Shown: positions 38,770-47,006 of the stretch, piece by piece
Layout: each line of letters begins with the position of its first letter
Position numbering within the stretch: position 1 is the first letter of the stretch
From: Bacillota bacterium
Lineage (GTDB): Bacteria > Bacillota > Clostridia > Lachnospirales > Lachnospiraceae
Assembly (NCBI GenBank): GCA_029224465.1
Contig: JAQXUQ010000009.1
Coordinates: 1 to 60,144 of the forward strand
DNA: 60,144 nucleotides
Direction: 5' to 3'
Program-made: the position numbers and the translations under genes
The notes under the pieces: generated by a model
Database searches by the model: none
The model's input: only the letters and a program-made list of their open reading frames with translations
Told to the model about the DNA's origin: nothing

Positions 38770-40699
38770 CGCCATCATCCATCTCCAGATGGAGATCATA
38801 CCGCTCGATGCAGGCTGCCGTCCACTCCGCGAGTGCCTCCTGCGCGGCCTTCTGCCGCGCGGCAGTCACCGCCTCGAAATTCTCATATTCTTCCGGCGTT
38901 TCAGGGCAGCGTGCAAGCTCCGAGAGAGCTTTCTCGTAAGCATCCCGCGCCGCCATAAGGCGCTCCATATTCTGACCGAACAGCCAGTCTTTTTCCATCT
39001 CCTTCTCGGACATCCGGAAGGAGATCGGCTGCGCCTTCGGCACGTCGCGAAGCCCCTCGATCAGCCTCTGTTCTTCGCTGCTTCGCAGTGCAGCAAGGTC
39101 AGCCGCACCTGCGCCCTGCAAAGAAGATCTGTAATGCGCATAACCGAACGGGTAATACATGACTGTCCCGTCTTCATTGAAAATCAACAGGGAGTCCGCG
39201 ACTCCGGAAAGGAAATACCGGTCATGCGTCACAAAAAGAATTGTCCCTTTATATGCGCGGAAAATCGATTCCAGCGTCTCCTTCGCCGGGATGTCCATGT
39301 TGTTGGTCGGCTCGTCCAGCAGCAGAAAGTTCGGTCCTGCCTGCAGAAGGGATGCAAGGAGCAGTCTTGTTTTCTCGCCGCCGGACAGATCACAGACACG
39401 TTTGCAGACATCCCTGCCCGTGAAAAGATATCCGGCAAGCACCTCGCGCGCTTCTTTATCCGTCAGGGAAGGATACTTCGCGTGAAACAGGGAAAGAACC
39501 GTTTCCTCTGCTTCCAGAGAGGCGCTCATCTGATCCAGGTACGCGGGATCAACCAGAGCTCCCATCGATCCTTTCCCGGCAAGCGGCGGCAGAATTCCTG
39601 CCACGGTCTTTAAAAATGCGGTTTTTCCGCTGCCGTTCGGACCGAGCACCGCGAGCCTGCTGCCTCTTCGAATACGCAGCGAAATCTCCCGCAGCGGCTT
39701 GTCTTTATCGTAACCGATGCGAAGTTTCTCGCATTCATACACAATTTTCGGGCCTCTGCGCGCAGGCAGAATGTCTTCCGTACGGATAACCGCCTCATCC
39801 TTTCGCGGCTCGGGAACAGCTTCCATCCGCTCCAGAAGCTTTTTTCTGGATTTTACGAAGGAAGCTTTGGAAGGCTTGTTCCGGAATTTTATAATCAGGC
39901 TGTCCAGCCTTTTGATTTCTTCCTGCTGGCGCTCGTATGCGCCGCGTTGTTTTGCGTATCTTTTTACCTTTTCCTCCCGGTACTGCGAGTAATTTCCCGC
40001 GTATCTCGTGACGCGTCCTGCTTCGATTTCACAGGTGACTGACGCTGTCTGATCAAGAAAATACCGGTCATGCGACACCATGACCACAGCTCCGCGGTAG
40101 TCCCGGATATACTGCTCGAGCCATTCGACTGCTTTAAGATCCAGATGATTGGTCGGCTCATCCAGAAGCAGCACTTCCGGCGCTTCCAGCAGCAGCCGTA
40201 TCAGGCGGATTTTCACCTGTTCACCGCCGGAAAATGCCGATATTTTCTTCTGCCTGTCTTCTTTGGAGAGGCCGAAAACCGAGAGCATCTTATCCGCTTC
40301 GAAGTCCGCGGCGCCGCGGCCCGCGCCGCCTGCCGCAAATTCCGCCGGAAGGCTATCTGCACCATCCGCATCAGATTCCGGCGAAAAGCCGCCCGCGCCG
40401 CCCGAATCCGGGCGCCCGGCCAGATACCCGTCCAGCGTCTGCCCAAGCATCTGCGGCTCCGTCTGCTGCCGCAGGAGTCCCACACTGAACTTGCGGGATA
40501 CCTTCATCCCCGCCTCCGGATGCTTCTCATCCGGATCGAGGGTACGGATTCCTGAGAGGACTTCGAGAAGCGTTGTTTTTCCGGCGCCGTTGCGGCCGAC
40601 GACCGCGATCTTTTCGCTGCCGCGGATATAAAAATCAAAATGAGAAAGCACTGTCTGCCCTCCGCGGGTGACAGTGCCTTCTTTAATTTCACACAGCAT
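38756..40699 (-). CDS. ABC-F family ATP-binding protein
   Basis: Soluble protein with two ABC ATPase domains and no membrane domain. Family members act on the ribosome, as antibiotic-resistance protectors or translation factors. In the 647-residue protein, Walker A1 is GRNGAGKT (35-42), signature FSGGE (156-160), and Walker B LLLDEPTNHLDL. A basic linker follows (FRNKPSKASFVKSRKKLLER), then a second site with LGPNGSGKTAFLKTVAGILP, LSGGEKTRLLLASLLQAGPN and LLLDEPTNNMDIPAKE. A C-terminal helical extension follows. Residues about 97-131 are a Gly/Ala-rich insertion. Nine bases downstream of the first MBOAT gene, so last gene of the seven-gene operon. Subtype (resistance or housekeeping) cannot be told from sequence alone. 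Confidence 0.9.
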   Translation of the reverse strand: MLCEIKEGTVTRGGQTVLSHFDFYIRGSEKIAVVGRNGAGKTTLLEVLSGIRTLDPDEKHPEAGMKVSRKFSVGLLRQQTEPQMLGQTLDGYLAGRPDSGGAGGFSPESDADGADSLPAEFAAGGAGRGAADFEADKMLSVFGLSKEDRQKKISAFSGGEQVKIRLIRLLLEAPEVLLLDEPTNHLDLKAVEWLEQYIRDYRGAVVMVSHDRYFLDQTASVTCEIEAGRVTRYAGNYSQYREEKVKRYAKQRGAYERQQEEIKRLDSLIIKFRNKPSKASFVKSRKKLLERMEAVPEPRKDEAVIRTEDILPARRGPKIVYECEKLRIGYDKDKPLREISLRIRRGSRLAVLGPNGSGKTAFLKTVAGILPPLAGKGSMGALVDPAYLDQMSASLEAEETVLSLFHAKYPSLTDKEAREVLAGYLFTGRDVCKRVCDLSGGEKTRLLLASLLQAGPNFLLLDEPTNNMDIPAKETLESIFRAYKGTILFVTHDRYFLSGVADSLLIFNEDGTVMYYPFGYAHYRSSLQGAGAADLAALRSSEEQRLIEGLRDVPKAQPISFRMSEKEMEKDWLFGQNMERLMAARDAYEKALSELARCPETPEEYENFEAVTAARQKAAQEALAEWTAACIERYDLHLEMDDGARRE

Positions 40700-40708
40700 A
40701 TCGTTATC

Positions 40709-42319
40709 CTAAAAATTCATATACACAAATTTCACCGGATTCACACCCGGTCCGTATACACCGAAAATCACAATCGTAATAACGCAGGCGGTGACCAGAA
40801 ACCACTCCTTGACAAACGGTCCCTCGTCAATGCGCTCCCGCAGTGACATCCCCGGATGCCGCTCATGCCAGAGATCCACGGCGAAAAGCAGTGCCGTCAT
40901 AAACAGGACAATCACAAGCGTCAGACTGGTAAAGTCCCCCCACGCACTTTGCATCTCGGCAGGCAGGCCGCGGAAATTCTGTCTGGTCAGTATTGATGAA
41001 ATTATACCGAGGCATGCCTTGAAATCCTTCCCTACATCAAAAACATACCCGACATAAACCAGCAGAAACGTCCGGAGGCACTGGAAAGTCCGGAAGGTCA
41101 CAGACTTCTCATCAATATGGAGCTTTCTGTTCCATCCCTTAAAGACCGGCTCGAAAATCATGGAGATCATGATAATAATACCATTCCAGAGTCCGAATGC
41201 CACATATTTCATGCCGGCGCCGTGCCAGATTCCGACGACGAGGAAAACAACAAGGCACGACAGACCCGCCGGCAGCACCATGACAAGATGTCTGCCGAAC
41301 GCTGTTTTACCAAAGTCCGATTTTCCGAGCTTCTTCTGCAGCCCCGTCAGTCCCTTCGTCAGCGCGAGTGGATAGAAGATATACTTCTTCATCCATGCGC
41401 CGAGCGTAATATGCCAGCGTCTCCAGTAATCATTGATCGAAGCCGAAAAATACGGCTGCCGGAAATTCTGCGGCAGCGAAATGCCAAGAAGCTGTGCGAT
41501 GCCGATCGAGATATTGATGCCGCCCGCAAAGTCCGCGTACAGCTGCAGCGCGTACAGCAGAATCGCAAGACCTGTCAGCGTGCCGGAATACTGCGTATAG
41601 TTGTCGCTTACCTGATAAATGGAATTGACAATTCTGTCCGCGAGCACCATTTTCTCGAGATACCCGAACAGGATCAGCGAAATGCCGTACTTGAAGCCGC
41701 GCCAGTCCGGTTTATGCTCTTCGTAGAGCTGCCGTCCCAGCTGGTCGTAAAAACTGATCGGCCCCTGCACAATCTGCGGGAAGAACGAAACGAACAGCGC
41801 GATTTTGAAGAAATTCTTCTCCGCCCGGATCTGTCCGTTATAGACATCGATCAGGTATCCCGCCGACTGGAATGTATAAAACGAAATTCCCATTGGAAGC
41901 AGGAGAGACATCATAACTCTGCCGCCGGAAATTCCCGAAACCAGCCCGGGGATATATTTGAAGAAGGCAAGGATTCCGAAGATGACAAGAAGTCCGAAGG
42001 TTAGAAGCGCCCTCCTCTTTCTTTTGAAAGCAGCTCTGACCGCTTTCTTCTCCTGCCGCAGCAGCGCCGTACCGTCCGGCTTTTTCTTATGAAGCGCCGC
42101 TGCCTCCGCTTCCCCCAGCCCCTCTAACCGGAACGCGCAGATATAGATCACGATGCTCGTAATGACCATCCAGACAGACATCCGGATGGAACTGCTGCAA
42201 TAGAAGACATAACTTGCCGCGAGCAGCACACACCACTGATATTTCTTCCATGGCCACAGATAATATACAAGCACCGTGACCGCGGTAAATATGACAAACG
42301 CAAAAGTAATATAATTCAT
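40709..42319 (-). CDS. MBOAT-family membrane O-acyltransferase (AlgI/DltB-like), copy 1
   Basis: Polytopic acyltransferase that passes an acyl (usually acetyl) group across the membrane to a partner that modifies surface polysaccharide or teichoic acid. The 536-residue protein has about 11-12 helices. Landmarks: LLLPMGISFYTFQSAGYLID, FVSFFPQIVQGPISFYDQLG, SINDYWRRWHITLGAWMKKY, and the catalytic His region VVGIWHGAGMKYVAFGLWNG. It ends with PVKFVYMNF, as AlgI-type proteins do. It lies 18 bases after its SGNH partner and nine before the ABC-F gene. Confidence 0.92.
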   Translation of the reverse strand: MNYITFAFVIFTAVTVLVYYLWPWKKYQWCVLLAASYVFYCSSSIRMSVWMVITSIVIYICAFRLEGLGEAEAAALHKKKPDGTALLRQEKKAVRAAFKRKRRALLTFGLLVIFGILAFFKYIPGLVSGISGGRVMMSLLLPMGISFYTFQSAGYLIDVYNGQIRAEKNFFKIALFVSFFPQIVQGPISFYDQLGRQLYEEHKPDWRGFKYGISLILFGYLEKMVLADRIVNSIYQVSDNYTQYSGTLTGLAILLYALQLYADFAGGINISIGIAQLLGISLPQNFRQPYFSASINDYWRRWHITLGAWMKKYIFYPLALTKGLTGLQKKLGKSDFGKTAFGRHLVMVLPAGLSCLVVFLVVGIWHGAGMKYVAFGLWNGIIIMISMIFEPVFKGWNRKLHIDEKSVTFRTFQCLRTFLLVYVGYVFDVGKDFKACLGIISSILTRQNFRGLPAEMQSAWGDFTSLTLVIVLFMTALLFAVDLWHERHPGMSLRERIDEGPFVKEWFLVTACVITIVIFGVYGPGVNPVKFVYMNF

Positions 42320-42337
42320 ATGGTCCTGTCGCGCGGA

Positions 42338-43579
42338 TCACTGCGCATTTGTTTTGCCGGCGTACTGCCTGCCCTGCAGAGTCTCCAGAAGTTCCGGACT
42401 TTCATAAAGATCTGTGTCCTGCTGCCCGCTCCTGCAAAGTTCGTCGTAGTGGCGAAGAAAACGCTCCGTATAATCGACGGTCCTGCGCCACTGCTGCTCC
42501 CGCCGGGGCGAAATCTTCCGCGCCTGCGGGTTGACACCGTTCTCCAGAAGATAACGCGAGAAATATGCGGTGAACTTTCGCATTCCGGATACATTCAGGT
42601 GCTGGCTGTCATAGAAATCACCGGGCGTTTCAATGCCCGGCAGATCTTTGTGATTTTCAAAGTTGAGATACGGATACCCGTATTCTTCGATGATGCTGCC
42701 GATCCTGTTGGAGCGGCCGTACATCAGCTTTGCCCGCTCGTCCCCTTCCGTCAGGCAGTGCGGCGCCCGGATAAAGAGAACATTGTTTACGCCCTTTTTC
42801 CTGCAAAAGGACAGAAATTCCCGCAGTGCCCGCTCATATTCGGGGTCCAGCGCCGCCTCATAAGAAGACGGGATTTTCTGCTGCGGTCCGATTTCTTTCT
42901 GCCCGGTCAGGGTCTCGAACCCCCGCAGTGTGCTGACGCCCCCGTTGAAATCATATTTCGTCCGGTTCAGATCTATCCTGTAAAAAACGGACACAATGCC
43001 GCCCGGCCAGTCCGCGTGATTCGCGTACAGCGGCCAGTAAAGACTCAGGGCATTTCCGTAATTGCCGGAAGAGCGCAGATATTCATGCACCATCCGCAGT
43101 TTCCGGAGGCTCTCCGGCATCGTTTCGGTCAGTCTCGAAACCGCGGACGCATACATATGAAATTTCTTTTCTTCCTCTTTGCTGTAAAGCGCGCCGTTGA
43201 CCTCAATAACGATTTTATCCGGCTTCTGGTGCGCGAGGACCTCGCTCAGCTGATATTTCCATACATGCACATCATCGCCGTTGATGACGAACGGATAGCT
43301 GCGGATGCCATAGTCCCTGTAAGCGATCCCGGCGCAAAATGCGCGACCTATATCGCTCGCGCCGATCATGACGACATCCAGACTTTTCTCCGGTTCCTGA
43401 TAAAAGCCGCTGACCCGGTTTGCATCATAATTGTCCGGATAGTACACATATCGCCAGGCAAGCGCAAGGACACAGACGATGGTGACAAAAACGAGGAGTC
43501 CTTTCCATATTCTTTTCAGATACAGGACAAAACAGCCCCTTCCGGCCGCTTCCCGCCGGTTCATCTCCGCATCATTCAA
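42338..43579 (-). CDS. SGNH-type O-acyltransferase/hydrolase partner (AlgX/DltD-like), copy 1
   Basis: Membrane-anchored, externally facing SGNH-fold protein that probably receives the acyl group from the MBOAT enzyme. The 413-residue protein has one N-terminal membrane helix at about 22-45 (KGLLVFVTIVCVLALAWRYV) after a basic stretch. Block I is DVVMIGASDIGRAF with the Ser nucleophile near residue 74, and the C-terminal block is FYDSQHLNVSGMRKF with the Asp-x-x-His pair. Twenty bases after the kinase gene, 18 before MBOAT copy 1. The two SGNH proteins are divergent from each other, so they may have different acceptors. Confidence 0.85.
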   Translation of the reverse strand: MNDAEMNRREAAGRGCFVLYLKRIWKGLLVFVTIVCVLALAWRYVYYPDNYDANRVSGFYQEPEKSLDVVMIGASDIGRAFCAGIAYRDYGIRSYPFVINGDDVHVWKYQLSEVLAHQKPDKIVIEVNGALYSKEEEKKFHMYASAVSRLTETMPESLRKLRMVHEYLRSSGNYGNALSLYWPLYANHADWPGGIVSVFYRIDLNRTKYDFNGGVSTLRGFETLTGQKEIGPQQKIPSSYEAALDPEYERALREFLSFCRKKGVNNVLFIRAPHCLTEGDERAKLMYGRSNRIGSIIEEYGYPYLNFENHKDLPGIETPGDFYDSQHLNVSGMRKFTAYFSRYLLENGVNPQARKISPRREQQWRRTVDYTERFLRHYDELCRSGQQDTDLYESPELLETLQGRQYAGKTNAQ

Positions 43580-43599
43580 ATGTACAGATCATCCTTTCG

Positions 43600-45327
43600 T
43601 TATTCTCCCGCGCTGCTCTCCGCTTGGATTTTATCACAGGTATGGTATGTTTTGGTAGATGGGACCGGCAGCACAATCCGGTAACAGGTACCTGCAGGTC
43701 TTTCCTCCCGGCCGAGCAGGCAGATCGTGCCGCCATGCATACTGACAATTTCCTTCGCGATGGCCATGCCGAGGCCGGTGCCCCTGCCACTGGTCCTTGC
43801 TTCGTCTCCCGTGACGAAAGGATCAAAAACATGCGCCCGCAGCCCGTCCGGAATACCCGGACCGTCATCGCCGATCTCCATGACCACGCTGCTGCCCTGT
43901 TCATTCTTTCTCTCATGAATGGAAAAGGACAGTGTCGTTCCTTTATCCGTATACTTGAGCGTATTCGCCACGATGTTTTCAAAGACCCGTTTCATCTGCA
44001 TATGATCAAACGGCATGACGACCGGACTGCTCTGGATGTCCACTTCCACAAAGTCTCCGGCGATCGTGAGCTCCCCGTACTTCTGCGCGACATATTCGCG
44101 GAAATACTCTACTAGATCGCCCTGCGTCATCTCCGGCTGATAGTCCGGATGCTCAAGACGGCTGTAGTCGCTGAAGGTATTGATCAGCTCGGAGAGCATC
44201 TGCGTCTTGCGGCTGATAATGTCCAGATACTTTCTCTGTTCATCCTGCGAGATCAGGCCGTCTTTCATGGCATCCACATATCCCTGGATCACCGTGATCG
44301 GTGTTTTCAGATCATGCGAGATATCCGCGAGCATCTTCTGCTTCTGCTCCTGCAGATGCAGCTGCTGCTGTTCGCTTTCCTTTAATTTCTCCTCCATATC
44401 GTTGAAGGTATCGATCACCTGTACAAACTCTCTGGGTCCCTGATAGCCTTGCACCGTTTCTCTTTGTCCCGCGGCAAAACCATCCATGGCGGACATCAGC
44501 CTTTTGAGCGGCTGTTTGAGTCTGGACACAACCAGAAAAACAGCTGCGATGACCGATATAAACACCGCCGCTATAAATACGGAAATCAGGACCGCATTTA
44601 TCCGGCGGACAGCCCGCATCTGCATCCGGTTAATGCTTTCCATATGAATCAGAAGGCACCGCTCCTGCCCGCTGTCTGTTGTGTAAGAATGCTTCTGCAG
44701 GACCGCCTGTGGATCGCCGTCCTCCTCGTTGTCCAGAAGGAACTGCAGCTCCTTTTTGGAAAGCTTCTCATTGTTCATCTCCATATCCGTGAAGATGACG
44801 TTCCGCTTCGAATCAAGAAGCGACATACCTGTCAGCACTTCCGATCCCCAGAGCGCTTCTTCCGCATCTTCCGTGTCCGGAAGATGCGTTTCCGGCATAT
44901 CGGTATACTGCAGAAGCAGATATCCTTCCTGCTGTCTGCCGGACCAATAGGGAAGAATCAGATAGGCTGTATCGGCGTCCAGATCGGAAATATACCGCAG
45001 GGAATCTTTTGAATAAACATTCTTCCTGCTCTGATCGCTGCAGTAAAGAACTTTCGCGTTTGCATACAGAACTTCAAAATAGCCCTTTTTGCCGAGCGAA
45101 TTTCCGATATGAATACTGCCGTAATCTTCCTTCTTCAGCAGATCTTCCTGCGAAAGGAGTTTTGCCGACTGCGGCTGCGTATACAGATTCTGCCGCAGCA
45201 GTTCGCTCATGGAGATCAGAAGTAGTCCCAGCAGCACGATCATACAGATCAGTCCCGCAAAAACCTTAATTAAAAACGCATAGAGGCTTCCCTTCCCGCG
45301 CCGTATTTCCTGTACGATGTCTTTCAT
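43600..45327 (-). CDS. Sensor histidine kinase
   Basis: Membrane two-component sensor. The 575-residue protein has TM1 (about 18-40), an extracytoplasmic sensing region of about 200 residues without a recognised domain, and TM2 (about 245-268). HAMP and a coiled linker follow, then HisKA with the phospho-acceptor His338 in ADISHDLKTPITVIQGY. The catalytic domain has N box FENIVANTLKYTDKG, G1 GDDGPGIP, F box FDPF and G2 GRGTGLGMAIAKEIV. The gene starts one base after the response regulator stop. The large extracellular part between surface-modification genes suggests sensing of envelope state or cationic peptides, but that is inference. Confidence 0.93.
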   Translation of the reverse strand: MKDIVQEIRRGKGSLYAFLIKVFAGLICMIVLLGLLLISMSELLRQNLYTQPQSAKLLSQEDLLKKEDYGSIHIGNSLGKKGYFEVLYANAKVLYCSDQSRKNVYSKDSLRYISDLDADTAYLILPYWSGRQQEGYLLLQYTDMPETHLPDTEDAEEALWGSEVLTGMSLLDSKRNVIFTDMEMNNEKLSKKELQFLLDNEEDGDPQAVLQKHSYTTDSGQERCLLIHMESINRMQMRAVRRINAVLISVFIAAVFISVIAAVFLVVSRLKQPLKRLMSAMDGFAAGQRETVQGYQGPREFVQVIDTFNDMEEKLKESEQQQLHLQEQKQKMLADISHDLKTPITVIQGYVDAMKDGLISQDEQRKYLDIISRKTQMLSELINTFSDYSRLEHPDYQPEMTQGDLVEYFREYVAQKYGELTIAGDFVEVDIQSSPVVMPFDHMQMKRVFENIVANTLKYTDKGTTLSFSIHERKNEQGSSVVMEIGDDGPGIPDGLRAHVFDPFVTGDEARTSGRGTGLGMAIAKEIVSMHGGTICLLGREERPAGTCYRIVLPVPSTKTYHTCDKIQAESSAGE

Positions 45328-45328
45328 C

Positions 45329-46033
45329 TCAGTTTCTGATATCCCCGAATTTGTAGCCGAGTCCCCGCACGGTAATCAGATATTTCGGATTCCTGCTGTC
45401 TTCCTCTATCTTTTCCCGAAGATTCGAGATGTGAACCATGATCGTGTTTTCATCGCTCTCAAAATACTGACCGTTGAGCTGCTGCGCGATCTGCACCTTG
45501 GTGTAGACACGGCCCGGGTTTTTCATCAGCATCATCAGAATCTTCAGCTCTGTCGCCGTGACCGGTATCTCCTGATCTCCCTTATGCAGCTGCATCGTCT
45601 GCAGGTTGATGGTCAGATCTCCTCTGCGCAGCTCTCCCGTTGCCGCATCCGATGCGGGATTGAGCTTGTAAAACCTGCGAAGAGCCGCCCGGACCCGCGC
45701 GACGACTTCCAGCGGATTGAACGGTTTTGTCAGATAGTCGTCGGCTCCGATATCCAGCCCGATGATCTTGTCGCTGTCTTCCCGTTTGGCAGACAGGATG
45801 ATGATCGGCATATTGTTGTTCCTGCGGACTTCCCGGATCAGATCATAGCCGTTCATCTTCGGCATCATCAGGTCAAACAGTCCGAGGTCCACCTCTGTAT
45901 TCTGTATTACGTGCAGCGCCGCGGCGCCGTCCGTGGCGCTTTCGACTTCATAGCCCTCATTCTCGAGATAGAGCTTTAAAACTTCAATGATGTCTTTGTC
46001 GTCTTCCGCGATCAGTATTCTATACTTTTTCAT
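45329..46033 (-). CDS. OmpR/PhoB-family response regulator
   Basis: The 234-residue protein has a receiver domain with acidic pocket AEDD at residues 9-12, phospho-acceptor Asp54 in LFDLMMPKMNGYD, Thr/Ser switch IIILSAKREDSDKI, and conserved Lys in DDYLTKPFNPLEVVARVRAA. A winged-helix DNA-binding domain follows (about 130-230, with ATELKILMMLMKNPGRVYTK and NTIMVHISNLREKIEEDSRN). Its start overlaps the end of the second SGNH gene by 14 bases. It is the cognate of the kinase directly downstream and could control this operon. Confidence 0.95.
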   Translation of the reverse strand: MKKYRILIAEDDKDIIEVLKLYLENEGYEVESATDGAAALHVIQNTEVDLGLFDLMMPKMNGYDLIREVRRNNNMPIIILSAKREDSDKIIGLDIGADDYLTKPFNPLEVVARVRAALRRFYKLNPASDAATGELRRGDLTINLQTMQLHKGDQEIPVTATELKILMMLMKNPGRVYTKVQIAQQLNGQYFESDENTIMVHISNLREKIEEDSRNPKYLITVRGLGYKFGDIRN

Positions 46034-47006
46034 TGCTTTCTCTGATTTTCCGGATCATTCCGGCTACCTGACTGTCGTACTTTCCCGCGAGATGATCCCA
46101 GTCCGCATAAGCCTTTTGTCCCCGGTGATCAGGGAGGTCCAGACTCTGCAGGTAGGGGATCAGGTACTGCGTTGTTTTCTCGGCGCCGGAAATATTCAGG
46201 TGGTCGCCCGCATCCATCGTATCCTGCAGCCAGTCGATTCCGATATCTGCCGTCTCCAGATTCAGATCGAGATAGGAGACACCGCTCTCCTTCGAAAGCA
46301 GCTCGATCCCGTTGTGATTCGCGTAGTTGTAGTTCACAGGCGAAGGGGCACTGTACAGCACGACCTCGATATTCTTATCCTTACATTCTTTCAGTATCTT
46401 GTCAAAGATTACCCGGTTGCCGGAAGGAACCAGCCGGATATGACCTGTCGGTTGCATATATTTCTTGGTATCGAGACAAGCGCGGACACCGCTCTTGACC
46501 CGGAATCCCTTCCATGCGCTTACCTTGGCGCTCTCTCCCGCAAGGCGTCCTTTCCAGAGATTGTGGTAGGAAAATATGGGAAAACATGTCTGTGCAAGCT
46601 CGGTCCCCATATTCTGGAGATCGTATGCCGATCCCTTGGAATGGATCAGCGCGTGCGTTTCAATCATGACGACCTTCGGCGTCTGTGTTTTCATGGCTGT
46701 CTCGAACATATGGTACATCTCCGCCATGTTCTGACCGGACTGGCCCGCGACATACGTGGTAATGCCGGTCTCATTATAAACCTGCATCGGCGAGATACTG
46801 GTATAACTTTCACTGTCGCCGAGGACTAAAAGATCGATGCTCCCCCGCGGCTCCTTTTCAAGGTCCATAAAAGCCGCATTTCTGCGAAGCAGCGACGGAT
46901 CCTGTGTTTTCTTCGCGGCCCGGTAAAAAAGGCCGGAGGAAAGAAAGATCAGTGAAAGAAGAACCAGAAAGAATGCTGTTATCCGTTTTCCGTTATTCAT
47001 AATCAA
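46020..47006 (-). CDS. SGNH-type O-acyltransferase/hydrolase partner (DltD/AlgX-like), copy 2
   Basis: The 328-residue protein has an N-terminal membrane anchor (FFLVLLSLIFLSSGLFYRAA, residues 12-31). External SGNH domain: block I LLVLGDSESYTSISP with Ser near residue 66, central TTYVAGQSGQNMAEMYHMFE, and C-terminal DAGDHLNISGAEKTTQYL with the Asp-His pair. A ~60-residue tail extends beyond the family's end. It overlaps the MBOAT copy 2 stop by 4 bases (ATGA), so the pair is coupled. Acceptor is unknown. Confidence 0.85.
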   Translation of the reverse strand: MIMNNGKRITAFFLVLLSLIFLSSGLFYRAAKKTQDPSLLRRNAAFMDLEKEPRGSIDLLVLGDSESYTSISPMQVYNETGITTYVAGQSGQNMAEMYHMFETAMKTQTPKVVMIETHALIHSKGSAYDLQNMGTELAQTCFPIFSYHNLWKGRLAGESAKVSAWKGFRVKSGVRACLDTKKYMQPTGHIRLVPSGNRVIFDKILKECKDKNIEVVLYSAPSPVNYNYANHNGIELLSKESGVSYLDLNLETADIGIDWLQDTMDAGDHLNISGAEKTTQYLIPYLQSLDLPDHRGQKAYADWDHLAGKYDSQVAGMIRKIRESNEKV

